From Hypoxylon rubiginosum (Eukaryota; Ascomycota; Sordariomycetes; Xylariales; Hypoxylaceae): a stretch of 64,000 nucleotides of DNA. Positions 20,885 to 33,579 of this stretch are shown in pieces; within the stretch, counting starts at the first letter, position 1; each line of letters starts with the position of its first letter. The stretch is from NCBI GenBank assembly GCA_902806565.1, contig CADCXA010000027.1, forward strand, positions 1,116,001 to 1,180,000, read 5' to 3'. Made by a program: the position numbers and the translations under genes. A model generated the notes under the pieces. That model made no database searches, was not told the origin of the DNA, and saw only the letters and a program-made list of their open reading frames with translations.

Positions 20885-23800
20885 CTACTCCACAGTTGCA
20901 AAAAATGCCGCTGCTTCTTCAAGCTTAGGGTCGCCATTGCAAAAATCCCAGCCTACAATAGTGCTCGTCTGGCTGCAGCAAATAATGCGCCTTGCGTCGA
21001 ATTGTAGTTTAAAGACCCTAGCAGGACTTGTATCCGCTTGCACGATGTGAGGGTGCTGCTGCTGCTGTTGCGCCTGTGCTTGGACCTGTGCCTGGGGTGT
21101 GGCAGCCTGGGGTTGTGACTGTGTTTGCGGAATGGCGAGACTGGGAGGCGGACCACCACCGTTGCCTGCCAAGGTAAGCCCCGAGGCAGAAGCATTGGAC
21201 GGACCAGCATTTGTGGGATGAGATGCCGACGTCTCTGCCGGGGTTGAAGTGGCCGAAAGAGCCTGTTGCACAGACTCCCTGATGCGATTTTGCGCAATCT
21301 GCGCTCTGACTAGAGCAGTGCTGACAACTTGTCTTAGCTGTGAACGTGTCATTGCGTTCGTCTCGCGGTCAATGGCGGCTTGAATGTGAGAATGATATGT
21401 CAGCATCGTAGGATAGGATGATAATACTACTTGAAGAGCTCCCGGCCCCTGAGGTACGTAAGCATCAATCATTTGGGTGTAGGATGCAGTAGTCTGAGGG
21501 GTAATGGTAGCGATAATAGGGTGTTCGACATGAGTAAAGTTTGGCGTTGTCTGCTGAAGTGCTGGCGACGCACTTGCTGGAGGAGCTGGTACACTATGAC
21601 CTGAGGCCATCGTAGACGATGCAGGGGGTGCTCTCGAAGTAGAGCCACACGTACGCTTGAGAGCGGCTACGGCACCTTCTTCCTGTCTAAGAGTGTGCGC
21701 ACTTTTCCATACACCCTCCCGATCTCGTCGCCAGATGATAATGGTCTGATCGTAGGAGCCGGAAACTATCCTGCCGTAGGGACCGCCGCCTCCGCCGGGA
21801 GGGAGCTTCGCTCCATAAGCGGTGATATCCTCCGGTCGGCGACTGCCCGCATTATGTGCTTTACGTCTATTGGACTTTGCGTCCTGCAGGTCGCCAGAAT
21901 GTAAAGCTTTGAAGTACGCTTGATCGACGGCCTTCGCTTCTAGTTGATCTTGCTCAACGCTGTAAGGAAGGTCACCAAACCCAGCCTGTACTGTTCGGAC
22001 CAAATTCGAATGCGCCCGTAAACTCGCAACTTCAAGGCCGGTTTCCCGGTCGAAGACCTTCACTTCGTTGTCACTACTTCCGCTCACAATACGCCGACCA
22101 TCGTACTGAACGCAGGCAATCCCCTTGTTGTGCCCAAGAAACGTTCTTTGACATATCTGATTCGGCCAATCCCACACCTTGATATGTCTGTCGCCGCTAG
22201 CTGACACAATCTCGGCGCCACATATCTGAACAGCATTCACAGCGGCACCGTGTCCTTCGAGACACCCAATCATCGTGTACGGCGGCTTCACAGGAAGCTG
22301 GTTCAATGGCGAATCGTCAAAGCCGTAGTTCCTCAAATGTACTGGCACGGGACTCACGCCCTCGCCATAACCTTGATCTCCAGGTCGTAGCGGTACGCGG
22401 TTGAAAATCTTGATAGTCTTATCCTTAGAGCACGTCACAAGAATCCGTCTGTCGAATTTGACATTAAGGACGGATTCTCTGTGAGCCTTGCGAAGCCGCT
22501 GGATTATTTCACCCGTCGAAAATTTCCACAGAATAACATCCGAGTCACTGCTTCCAGAGACAATGAGATCTTCCTCGGGGTCCGAGTCGAACTGTAGACA
22601 GAGGACCGACCCTTGATGGCCTCTCAGAGGCGGTCGTATGAGGCGCCGAGTGCGCATGTTCCAGATTCGTAACGTGCGGTCCCGGCTCCCACTTACGAGA
22701 TAGTCGGCGTTATACTGGAGGCTATAGATGCACTCGTTATGGCCCTCTCCTAAGTGATCCGGATGGGGTAATTGGAAGTTTGTAAATCGGCCACGGTCCC
22801 AGTTACGCTCCAATTTTCGCCTCATCGTATATAAATATTTCCAACTGATCTTGTATCTTCGATCCCTATAGTCGTAAATCCAAAGCGCGGACTTGGGTAG
22901 GCTAGGCAACCCTGCAGTCGCCTCGATGAGCGGGAGCGAGGGTTCCAGGGACTCGGCAGTCATCTTGCCCTTGCCTTTCGACGCTTGAGGAGCGGATCTT
23001 CCGGAGTCTTGCATGGGACTTGGCGACTTCATCATCAGGTTGCCCATATGCTGAGTGACACTAGTGTTGCTTTGCGCGGACGAACTACTTTCGCCCATCC
23101 GACGAGGTTGAAAGACGCCCTGATCATATAAATTAGGTACGGATCCTCCTCATGCCGAAATACCTGTACTCCGAACTCCTTAGCGGTATGAAGCACTTAC
23201 ATTATATAGATCTAGTGCAGTTTCCTGTCCCATGGGCGCATCGGCGTCCACCATCTCGTAATCCTCGTCATCTTGCGGTGTCAAGTCGGACACTGCTCGT
23301 TTCTTACTAACATGGCCGTCCTCGAAAGATTGTATTCTTTGGGGCGAGATTTGAGACGAGACGAGGCTGTCGTTCATTCGCGATTCCGCACCTAGAATTT
23401 CCGATGGTATCGCTTTCCATCCTTCGAGATAAAACAGTTTCTCCCAGAGCTTGCGGTCTATAGCCAGTTCATACCACCCTCGGCAGCACCTCGCAACATA
23501 GATTAGAGACACGGGGTCCAAATAACCTAAAATCTTAAGGCATATTTCCGTTGGTAGACGCTCGACGAAATTGATATAGAGGCGGGGGTTCAGCTCGTTC
23601 ATAACAATATCTGCAATCACAGTAGTAGGTAATTCGTTCAGGATGAGCATGGCAAGGCCTGCAAGATTCGAGCAGTCGCGTCAGTAAGGAAAATAGAAAA
23701 GGCAGCAGCATAGCCAGAAGCAGAAGAATAAATTATTTCATTTGGATTATGGGGAAGGGCCGGGATGGGAGTCGAAGTGGTCGACTTACGAGTCTTCTGC

Positions 23801-23967
23801 TGCACCGACAATGTGGGTAATTGAGCCGATAACCAGGCCGGGATATCGGCAGGTGATCGCTTTGCGGTCAGCGATGCATCGTTTCTAAGGATGGTCGAGT
23901 CGGAGGGATTAAGGGGATGCTCGGAATAACCCTCGTCAGGTTCCTGCGCGGGAGAGAAAGGATCCAT
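20885..23967 (-). CDS. fwd-1: F-box/WD40 protein, FWD-1-like SCF substrate receptor, three exons
   Basis: Exons 23967-23790, 23658-23201 and 23119-20885 give 956 aa, with GTAAGT donors and GCAG/TCAG acceptors in matching phase. The F-box is at about residues 91-140 (VERLPTEICLKILGYLDPVS ... YELAIDRKLWEKL). A linker with an acidic patch (DDEDYEMVDAD) follows, then WD40 repeats from about 339 to 670 (for example YLVSGSRDRTLRIWN, VNAVQICGAEIVSASGDRHI, RIVSGSYDQTIIIWRR). A glutamine/proline-rich region (QAQAQQQQQHP) follows, and a last WD-like blade closes the protein (VFKLQFDARRIICCSQ, from about 912). F-box/WD40 proteins bring phosphorylated substrates to the SCF ubiquitin ligase. Overall arrangement matches Neurospora FWD-1, which targets the clock protein FRQ, but orthology rests on recognition, not on alignment. 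Confidence 0.88.
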
Positions 23968-26160
23968 CGGGATATGGCTGTTCGATATGGAGAGTCGCCT
24001 TGTTGCTTAGTGATGAGTGTTTCTGTCGCGGCTGGCGAGTCTGCGATTCTCGTACACTCTGATCGATGGGGGGGTTATTGAAGGCGATTGAAGAGCAGGG
24101 GCAGGCAACGGGCCACAGCGCTACTAGTATGCTAAACTTTTAGTAAGGCAGTGCCAAATTTGGACGGGTATTGGTTATGACGGTGTCGTGATGTATCACA
24201 ACGTTGAGTCGCGAAATGAGGCGACCGACAGCGCAATGTGCTCGCCCAAAACAACTTGTCATACAATATCAGAAACCCAAACAAAATAAACATCCAACGC
24301 TATTAGGCGCATGCAGGAATATCGCGAGGTACCTACGTCGATGGTTGAAAGTGTATTGGAGGTTTGCTCTGTGAATGAAATCAAGGTTGCATTGTAGAGA
24401 GATGTTGATGTGATAAGTCCTACCTAAGTGGGGAAGAGTGGCATACCTGCTGAGTGCTGACAGACAGATAGAATGGCGAAGACCTTTAGTGTTGTTTCTG
24501 GCTGTTTAGCTGTAGCCGGCTGTGCTAGTTGCTGGGCTTACGGAGCTACTGGGCTGCCAGCTGCCAGGCTACGCTGCTGGGGCTGAGATTCTAGGCCACT
24601 TAGATTTGCTTCTTAGTTGCCGCCTCAATCGATAGGCATCGTTCGCGACCCACCAAATGGCACTATATGTACCTACAATATGTACCTTATCATACAAAAA
24701 CAAATATTATGAAAATCGCTAATCTCTTGCAACCTATTGGAAGTCTACAGATATCTTCAAATTTTTATCATAGTTTTAGGTACCTACCAGTTAAGTGCCT
24801 ACACGTACATGCTCTGTCCGGACTTTTGTTGTTTTATTTTAGGTATTGAGTACATCTTACATCGACCATACAGCAATGATTTCACCTCGGCGGTGGAGAT
24901 TTCAGTTATGGAGGTATACTTAGATAAAGTATGTATGCAGTAGTTGGGCATATCTTACGTGTGTATTTAGATAGGTTAGGTAATTATAAAACTCGTGTAT
25001 CTTGGAGATATTCAAATCGATAAAATAAATGTGTCTAGTTGTCTTGATTTAGTGCGGCTATCTGCCGACTGCAGAATCTAAAAACGGCAGCTTGCTTAGT
25101 ATCCCCTCGTCGGCCGAGAGACGACGACTAGCCGATGTCGGTATCCTATAAATCAAAGGTACCTAACTATGTATAGCTTCGTAGTTGTGTGACGTACGGC
25201 AACATGCTATTTATAGTCAAGGTCAGTTTGACATAAATTGCAAATAGCGCACCGAGGGGAAGATTACCTCATAGTAACAGATTCAGCATGTGACCTAGCG
25301 AGTTTAGGGCGTCAAAAGAAGCATGCATAGAAGCATTAGAAAACTTCAATGTTCCGACCGGTTTGGGAAGGGTCCTGTATCTTTCTCTTACTACCCAGGA
25401 CTTATCAAGGTACTTATCCCTGCCTTGCCTTATCTTCTCATGCTGTCAATGCGGAGAGAATGCCGTGGGCACTTGAACCATTTCCATCCACTCTATGTGT
25501 CTGCAGGATTTAAAGATCCCCGCCGAGAAAACTTCGATCAATATTTCTCAGGAACCCTACCCCTTTTTCATGCCGATGAGTGGGATGATCTCTAGAGCTA
25601 GTGCTTCGACCTCGAGTTTGATGTGACATAGATCTGCTGGTAGAATAGAGTTTTTGAGCACACTCAGATGCTAAGACTATCGTGTCGATGACGGCTTACA
25701 CTATATGCTCTCGTCATTGTCCGATGTTACTTAGGCCGGTTTAGAAGATGTATGGTCGTCCTACTGTTACTCACAGGTAGGTATGGCGTCGGTGCTTCTC
25801 TATACTTACACCAGGAATACGAACGGCTATTGCTTCCTAGGGATATGTATATATGTAGGAACCCTTCAAATCGAATCGAAAAGGACCGATCCGTCAGGTG
25901 GAGCGTCCATGGCTGATTGCATTGTACGAGGAGCAGCCAAGAAAACGTGGATGACAGAGTTAGTTAGCCCAGGTAGAACAAGGTAGAACAATGCAAATGC
26001 CACCCGCACCTAGCATTAGGCATTGTTACCGACTGTGTGTCGTATTAACGCAGGTTGATGTAATAGGGGGGATATTTTAAGGACTGCTTGCAGCAAGGCA
26101 CATACACACATACAAATATGTTTCCAGCCTGCTGGTCCGTCAGTCCTATTTCCAGTTTGC

Positions 26161-26192
26161 TGTCTGCCTGTCTGCCTGTCTGCATGTCTGCA
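26161..26192. repeat. Tandem repeat, 8-bp unit x4
   Basis: TGTCTGCC occurs twice, followed by TGTCTGCA twice. Confidence 0.9.
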
Positions 26193-26394
26193 GCCACCGG
26201 TTGGTTAGAATCATGTTTCATTCCGAATCCTCCCGGGCGATGTCAGTGAATTGAGACAGTATGTAGTAACTTGGAATCTTACTACCTAGAGAGAGGGTAA
26301 GTGTCGTAGTAAACGCATAGTATGACATTACCGTTTGTCAACAACATCGATGATGCTTCTCTATTTGTAAAAAACGAGGACGGGCTTAGGTACA

Positions 26395-26455
26395 AGCTAC
26401 GGGTTATGGGTTACGGGCTACGGGCTACGGCCACGGCCACGGCTACGGCTACGGG
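26395..26455. repeat. Imperfect 6-7 bp repeat (GGGCTAC/GGCTAC/GGCCAC)
   Basis: A drifting series of near-copies: GGGTTAT, GGGTTAC, GGGCTAC twice, GGCCAC twice, GGCTAC twice. Confidence 0.75.
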
Positions 26456-28366
26456 AAAGGCGCGTCGATCTTGGTAAGTTTCGGGACGTCAACTTTCTTG
26501 TCCAGTGCAACGGGATTTAGCTCGTTTAGGTATAGTTTGGGGGATTCGCTAATTTGAAACAGCCAGAGACTCCATCCAGTTATCACGATTAATGCCCAAT
26601 TGCGGGAGCGCTTCGGTGAGTTGAAGACACAGGTATTTGTATATCTTGCATGTTGTAGGTTGTAGGTTAGGTACGAATAGTAGCTTGCCAGATTTCAAGT
26701 ACTGACTCGATTATGTACCTACATGTGAAAGGTATGCAGGCTTTTTCTTCTTTTCTCACTACATACTATTACATATGCATACATATTTCCCTAATTTGTA
26801 CTATTTAGGCTTATTAGAGTTCCTAACTGGGTACAATATGCGGGTGTGCTATAGTGGGCATAGTGGGCGGTAGCAATACTTGTAGCGGTGTATTGCAGCT
26901 TCGGGTCTTCTTTGTTCGGTATGCCTAGTGCGCATTGACGTACGCATTTAGGTATCTTTAACAGGTACTGACTTACATAGTTCCGTACGGAATACATCTG
27001 CACCGATACAGTGAAGGCCACGTCTGCTCGGAGTTACACTCTCAATAGTAGAAGAAGAAAAAAGAAGGACAGATACCTATGTAGGTATAAGATATTAGAT
27101 GGGCGCAATGGATGCAATACATGTACCTAGGAGATATTCGGTATACCTAAGGTTGAATATAAAGTGACTTAGCCTTGCTTAGACTTTTAGTGCTATCAGG
27201 CGGCGGTGGGACAGACAATATGATACTTGAAGTTCTTCATTAGTCGGGGATTGTATTGATCGGATTGATAGGTACATACTTCTCCTTCTAAGGTAGAGAA
27301 AATGAGGTAAAACTGATTGTATCGGCATATCATTGGTGACTAAGAGAAAGTTAGGGGAATACATTGGTGAAGGAGAAGGGAAGAAAAAAAATGCCGGCCA
27401 TGTAACAATAACTAACCCAGATAGGACAATTGACCATTGATCATTTGCGAAGGTTCGACTGACAAGACAACCTAAACCCAACAAAAACTTCCTACTATCA
27501 CATACCTACGACTTACGACCTGCGACCTTACCACCTTACTACCTTACGCTGGCCGCAATCCACTATCCACCGTCCACTGTCCACTGTCCACCATCCGCAA
27601 TCCACACGTCGATAAATCGATAAAGCCACAACACATACGCACATATATACATGCACACTACATAGCGATCAACAAACCGACGACTTTCCTACATAGCTTT
27701 TATGTAGCCACACAATTGCAGCTGTCCACCTCCAGCCGATATATACGCCACCAAGGACGAGGCGCCAATCCTCCCGATTCTCCCAGCAGCCATCTTCTAT
27801 AACCGCCAGAGTGCCGCCATCTCGACTTTCGATGTTTCAAGTCTCCCCATCGACTCTATCGCCCTAACGCCGTGATTGCGATTCGAAACAGTATAGAAAC
27901 CCCACGTATACCGGACTGCTTATTCGTTTGCCGTCATCCTATAAAGGGGGTAACAGAGCAATCAGCATCACTCGGAACTGTTCGCGTGACGAAGACTGAT
28001 TCAGGAAGAAATCAAGGAGAAATCAGGAGGGAATAGCAGAGGAGAAAATAGTCCTACTCACTCTACTTTCACCTCGGCCGGTTGCGAGACTTGAGAATAC
28101 CTAGCGATTCACGGTAGAAACTTATTTGAAGCGGGATCAAGTGTGATAGAGTCATAGGATTCTCGTCTGACCCTGCTAGACACCAGTATATGACGGCAAT
28201 CTGAGCAACTCCGCTCTCAGCCTCTCGTTGTCCCTGGATACCCTTCACGTCGTTTTCGAGCAATCCGATTTGAATATCGAATTTATGATATCTCATCCTG
28301 CTACAGATTTCGGCAGTAAATAGCAATCTAAACAAAAACCGATCGGTCGAGCGAACGAAGAGTCGC

Positions 28367-28375
28367 ATGGGTTGA
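28367..28375 (+). promoter_or_regulatory. Minimal upstream ORF (ATG GGT TGA) before CDC24
   Basis: A start codon followed by one sense codon and a stop ends 5 bases before the CDC24 ATG. If present in the mRNA, it would make the main start depend on leaky scanning or reinitiation. Confidence 0.45.
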
Positions 28376-28380
28376 ATAGT

Positions 28381-31300
28381 ATGGCACATGCTCCGGCACT
28401 TCTGCGGACGAACACGGCCCCGGTATTCCCAGCCGACAACAACTACGGTCCTCTGTCCACTATGAATAGCCTTAGGACAAGCCAGTTGTCTGGTTCGACG
28501 GCACTCAACTCGTCCAACTCCTCACTTACATCCATTTCGGCTTCTACCGTTGTCGCTCCATACAGCAACGGAAACGTCATGCCTACCACGAATATCATCA
28601 ACCAAAGGGCCGATGCCTCAAGATCGCTATATCAGATTTGTATCGCATTAAAACAGCGATTAGCATGCGTTCCCGATTTCGACACCCACCTCGAGACTCT
28701 GGCGGCGTTGAGCACCGAAGACGGCCCGGTGGAATCGTTATGGAACCTGTTGCGAACCGGAGTACCGCTTCTAACCATATACAACAGTCTACAACCTGAT
28801 AGCTTATTGGAAATCGATCCATCTGCCTCCGATGCCAGGCGACCCAAGCTCGCCGCCTACCAATTCGCCCAGGCCTGTATGAAACAAGATATAACCCCTT
28901 CCACCGAATCTTTCGTGATTAACGACCTAATGGGTAATGATACCACTGGTTTTGTCAAGGTACGTTCCTCCGATTGGTATTGCGCGCTTGGCTTCGCCCG
29001 CTTCTCGCGCATGATGAGCCAGCAAGCTGACGTGCTGAATTAGGTTATACGAGTTGTGAATCGCGTTCTAGACCTTGCTGAGCAGCGAGGTCTTCTCTTA
29101 CAAATTCAACCGTATCCGGAGGAGAGCGGCCCAATAGCGCCCGGGTCCCAGATGACGTATCGCGACCATATCATCCAAGAACTAGTCGACACCGAACGAA
29201 AATATGTCCAAGATCTCGAGAATCTGCATGACCTCAAGAAGACGCTGGAGCAGAAGGGTGTTATTCCCGGCGACATTATCCATCAGATCTTCCTGAACAT
29301 CAATTCGATCCTGGATTTCCAGAGACGATTTTTGATCCGCGTCGAGACCACCAACTCGATGCTCCAGGAGGTACAACGATGGGGGGCGCCGTTTGTCACA
29401 TATGAAGACTCATTCGACATCTACCAGCCGTTCATCGCGAACCAGCGGAAAGCTGGTCAGATAGCAAACCAGGTCTTCGACAAGATCCAGCTGGCAGATC
29501 ATCCTGTGTCTTTCGATTTTAATACGTTAGACAGTTTCCTGCTAAAACCAATGCAGAGGCTGGTCAAGTATCCGCTTCTGTTGAAGGTTTGTTGCACATC
29601 CTTATAATTAGGTAGAATGATGCTGACCTAGATTAGCAACTATTAAAAAAGTGTGAAGATGATGAGATTAAGGCGGACTTGACGGCAGGCATCGATGCAG
29701 CTGAGCGAGTCCTCACAAAAGCGAACGACGCGGTGGACCGCGATCTTCTCGACGAGGCATTGGAGGACTTAATACGCCGGGTAGACGACTGGAAGAACCA
29801 CCGAGTCGAGTCTTTCGGGAGACTATTGTTGCATGGAGTGTACACAGTTATTACTGGTCGCACTGAACAGGAGAAAGACGTAAGCCTTGTCGCCCCGAAC
29901 TCTCCCTCTCAGCGTCAATACTAATAGTCGTCCAGTATGAGATTTACTTATTTGAGTGTATACTCCTCTGCTGCAAAGAGGTACAGCCGAATAAGAGCAA
30001 GGACAAGAAGGACAAGAACAAAACTGCCCCGAGGGCCCCGAACAAGAATAACAAGCTGCAGCTAAAGGGGCGCATATTTATGACAAATGTGACCGAAGTT
30101 CTCTCGTTCGCAAAGCCAGGTAAGCAGGACAAAGGTACCGGCCGTACGACTCAACCTAACTGGCTATATCCAGGCTCCTATACGGTGCAAATATGGTGGA
30201 AGGGTGATCCCGGTGTGGAAAACTTTATCGTCAAGTTCGCCAACGAGGAAACGATGAAGAAGTGGGAAACTGGGTTAGTCGCGCAGAGAAAAGAAAACGC
30301 GCCAGCCGTAGCCGCCAGTCCTGAGCAAACCACGCCAGACTTTGCCTGGATGCGGAACCAAAGCAACCTCGAGAATCCATACGCCCAACAGGACGATGAA
30401 GAGGAGGACGAGGAGGATGAGGTGCCACTAGCACCAGTTTCGACCGGTGGAGTTATCCTGAACCGCAACACGTCAAGTACAAGTCTCAGGGCGCGCGCGG
30501 ACACCGCTGGGAGCACTCGTTCGCTCGCAAGCCTCGCTCGAGCACCGCCACCTCGTTTCCCTCTTCCCGCACCCCCCGGACAATTGAATATTCAGACACA
30601 CAACGCTGCGGGATCACCTGGTCCTCATCCTGGGGACTCATATTTCTCCCCGACAGAATCTCCTGCATCATCGCGAATCAGTACAGCAAGCAATATATTC
30701 CCGACAAGCGGGCAGTATCCTTTCCCCAGGACCGGGACGCCCCAAGGTGGCTGGGAGGATAATAATCGTTACACAGCTCCCGCTATGCCACGAGCGCCTT
30801 CGAGAGACGGTCCATCTCCAATGAATGGGAGGAATCCTAGGGGGCCTTCGCTGCCCGTAATGGCCTCTCAACAGACTCTAGCTCAGCAGCAGCGTAGCCG
30901 GTCTCATAGCACGCCGGACATCAACGGACAGCTGAATGGGCGTAGGACTAATAATAGTACACCCGTTCCTGCTGTACCTGGGATTCCCCCTCACCTTCAT
31001 CCGGCCCACGACTCAAACATCCCTCGTTCTCAAACCGGCTCCCCCAGGCAAGACATACCCATCCGTACCAACACTCAGAGCCCAGGTGTACAGCGGAATC
31101 AGTTGACCGGTCAGTATGGCGGAACCATGTCTCAGTTCCCTACTCAGCCTGTCTATTCTCGACAGGCTACTCCGGCTCCGACTCCAGGAACAACTTCCGG
31201 AGGACCAATACCCCAGCCGCTCAATCTGAACAACCAGCAACCAGTGTCGCCGCCGCTTGGGACTGCCACGCAAGGTAACCCACTTGCAAGCCCAGACCTA

Positions 31301-31612
31301 TCAATTCCCGCACAACTGAAAGTCAAAGTGAATTGTGATAATGGAACCTACTTTACACTCGTGGTCCCATTCAACATCGCGTACCAGTCACTCAGGGACC
31401 GTATCGATGCGAAGCTTTCCCGGTTCACGAACAGCTCGATTGCTAAGGGCAATCTAAAACTGCGGTATCGTGACGAGGATGGCGACTCTGTGACTATCGA
31501 AAGCGACGACGACATCCAAATCGCATTTACAGAGTGGCGCGAGGGGATGCGTGACATGTTTACCGGTAGCGTTGGAGAAATAGAACTTTTCTGCGTTGGG
31601 GAAACCGGTTAA
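28381..31612 (+). CDS. cdc24: Cdc24, Rho-type guanine nucleotide exchange factor for Cdc42, five exons
   Basis: Exons 28381-28959, 29044-29586, 29637-29879, 29936-30119 and 30174-31612 sum to 2988 nt (995 aa); all four introns (GTACGT, GTTTGT, GTAAGC, GTAAGC donors; TAG/CAG acceptors) keep frame. Domains in order: Cdc24 calponin-like region at about 83-190 (SLYQICIALKQRLACVPDFD), DH/RhoGEF at about 234-410 (IIQELVDTERKYVQDLENL to LKPMQRLVKYPLLLK), and PH at about 430-570. A Ser/Pro-rich linker with an acidic run (DDEEEDEEDE) follows, then PB1 at about 898-995 (LKVKVNCDNGTYFTLVVPFN ... IESDDDIQIAF). Cdc24 loads Cdc42 with GTP to set polarity. The PB1 domain binds the scaffold Bem1, and in filamentous fungi this links to NADPH oxidase. 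Length and layout are normal for the family. A TATAAA lies 441 bp upstream. Confidence 0.96.
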
Positions 31613-32971
31613 TCATGTGTCGGAGACTCGGTGGCAGAGTTTGGAGAGCCGTATTATATACCGAGTCATGATAATAAGGTACGGAGACGTTGCATTTCAG
31701 ACACGGCCAAGGCACAATCCCTAATCTTGTCTGGCGATAATGGTCTGCTTTGCGCCAATGGTCGATTATATCTTGATACCACTTTTTTTACCTTATGGAT
31801 CTTCTATCAGACGACATTCGCTTAATGACTTTACGATTCTTGCACATACTTCAGATACCAGACCTCGCTTGGTCACAGATGGGCTGGCTTTGGGTTCCTG
31901 CCAGGTTAAAGGAACCCGCCGCTCTTTTACGAATCTTGGCACTACACCAAGTGGTTTCCGATCGTTATGGATATTGCCTACATTGCTAGGTCTCGCTGGG
32001 GGCTCATAAGCAAAAAGGCTCTCGTCCTAATACCGGGAGTTTTCTGCTTTCAATGCAGCCAGTTATCATGTCCGTACTACGTAGCCCCAGCGACCAACGG
32101 AACTCGACGGCACTCGACGAAATCATAGCGGCTTTGGGTAGCATAGCTACGACAGCGCAGGGAAGCCATTAGAAGAGGAATAATCAGCCATTTCGAACAT
32201 ACACCACGTTTGACAACGACATCAACTTTGCACAGGCCGGCGCTAGTTAAGACGGGGTGGTGATTCTGCTGTTTCGCGCATCTGACTTTCCGCAAAGCAT
32301 GAGAGCACAAGGGGGTTGTTGCAGCATTTGGCGGGAGTAAACTTAGGACTTTCGTACTGCGAGTGTAATGGCGGATCAGACTTGATGAAGCTGAGAGCGT
32401 CGATGTTGTTTTGAAGCGCATCGAAGCGTAGTAGTAGTGATGGATCCTATGCAGAGAGCGACTATAGTTAAGAAAGCCGGCTGCCTATATATAATAGGTG
32501 GACTGAAATGAAAGGAATTTCGAGATATTTCTCTGCTCTTATGTCTTATTACTGCAAGTCTCAGTAACCCTATCGACTTATCTAAGTGTATCTGAGATTC
32601 CTATTCACTGTTTAGTCGTAAACGGCCTGTAGACCTTATTCACCCATCAGAGGTCAAGCTGTCAACGGATATAGCCCTCCGCATTTTGCCTAATTCGGCA
32701 GACTGGCTCCTCGCTACTCATCCAGGACCCTACCCCGTGCCCACCGAGGTTGAACTACTCACAGTACAATAACCCTATAGATTCGTCGACCTAAATTAAG
32801 ATTCAGCCGTATAAATGAACAGGTGTCGTTGCGTAGACTTGTTTAACTACCCGTTGAGCTGCCCTGCCGATCATCTACAACCCAGGACTTTAGGTTTTCT
32901 TCCTACAGTCTTATGTAACTTAGGTTAACGTACTCTTAGTTTATTACTTGTGCACTTGTTGGAACCATAAG
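31613..32971. other. Intergenic, 1.4 kb
   Basis: The CDC24 3' flank and the upstream region of the secreted-protein gene. A 114-codon minus frame (32421-32077) has a TATATA-like stretch about 65-80 bp upstream but no recognisable domain, so it is not called. Confidence 0.45.
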
Positions 32972-33579
32972 ATGTTCTCGTCTCTCACTAGCCTCCTCGT
33001 CATCTCCGCCGCGGCTCTACCCGCGGCGCTGGCGAAGCCGGAGCAGATCCGAGCGGTGCAATCGCCCATATTCCATTATTACCTACAAGCGTACCCGCAA
33101 GACCGTATGTTTCCCTTTTTCTTCTTCTTTCATTGTCGTGTCCTACAACTGCTTCCTCGGCGCAGGTTATAGGAAATAAAAAAGGGAGAAAGAAAGAAAC
33201 GAGCTAACGCCGGGGGGTCCCTTCTCCCCTGTTCACAGCGACGATCCCGGTCATGGGGCCCGAGGCCAGCAGCGAGTACTTCAACATCGCGGGGACGATC
33301 CAGAGCGCCAACACGTCGGCGTTCCTGAACATCGGGGGCGAGTCGACGTCGTACAAGACGCTGACGTTCGCGGATGCGGGCGCGACCGACGCGTGGGCGC
33401 TCGAGGGCGACACCATCATCACGAGCACCGGCAGCAGCTTCGGCCGCCAGCTCAACTTCCTCGTCTGCCAGCTGTCCGGGAGCCAGTACTGGCAGGTCTA
33501 CCTCCAGACGGGCAGCGACGCGCCCGCCGGGAAGACGTGCAGCAACTACCAGAGCTTGCATCTGCCGTGCCTGTGCTGA
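32972..33579 (+). CDS. Secreted fungal protein of unnamed conserved family, two exons
   Basis: Exons 32972-33104 and 33239-33579 give 157 aa. The intron has GTATGT, GCTAAC (33203-33208) and CACAG. Residues 1-20 (MFSSLTSLLVISAAALPAAL) are a clear signal peptide. The mature protein starts near KPEQIRAVQSPIFHYYLQ and has GPEASSEYFNIAGTIQS, SAFLNIGGESTSYKTLTFAD and NFLVCQLSGSQYWQVYLQTG, ending LHLPCLC. Four cysteines are all in the last ~60 residues. I recognise this pattern from many uncharacterised secreted ascomycete proteins but know no assigned function. Exon 2 is much more G/C-rich than its surroundings. A role at the cell surface or in host interaction is speculation. Confidence 0.82.

Larger units (their letters stand above)
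23968..28380. other. Intergenic, 4.4 kb
   Basis: The left end is the F-box/WD40 upstream region; the last ~900 bp are the Cdc24 upstream region, with a TATAAA at 27940-27945 and a tiny upstream ORF at 28367-28375. Between them lie an 8-bp repeat (26161-26192), a TACGGG/CCACGG imperfect repeat (about 26395-26455) and no supportable gene. The 90-codon frame at 25323-25595 has no recognisable motif. Confidence 0.5.

Noticed and set aside
32077..32421. 114-codon minus-strand frame with a TATA-like element upstream
   Set aside because: The element is suggestive, but the product has no recognisable features and no intron evidence. Mentioned only in the intergenic entry.
33130..33561. 143-codon minus-strand frame opposite the secreted-protein gene
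   Set aside because: Its Arg/Ala/Val-rich composition comes from the G/C-ending codons of exon 2. The plus-strand protein has a signal peptide and a proper intron.
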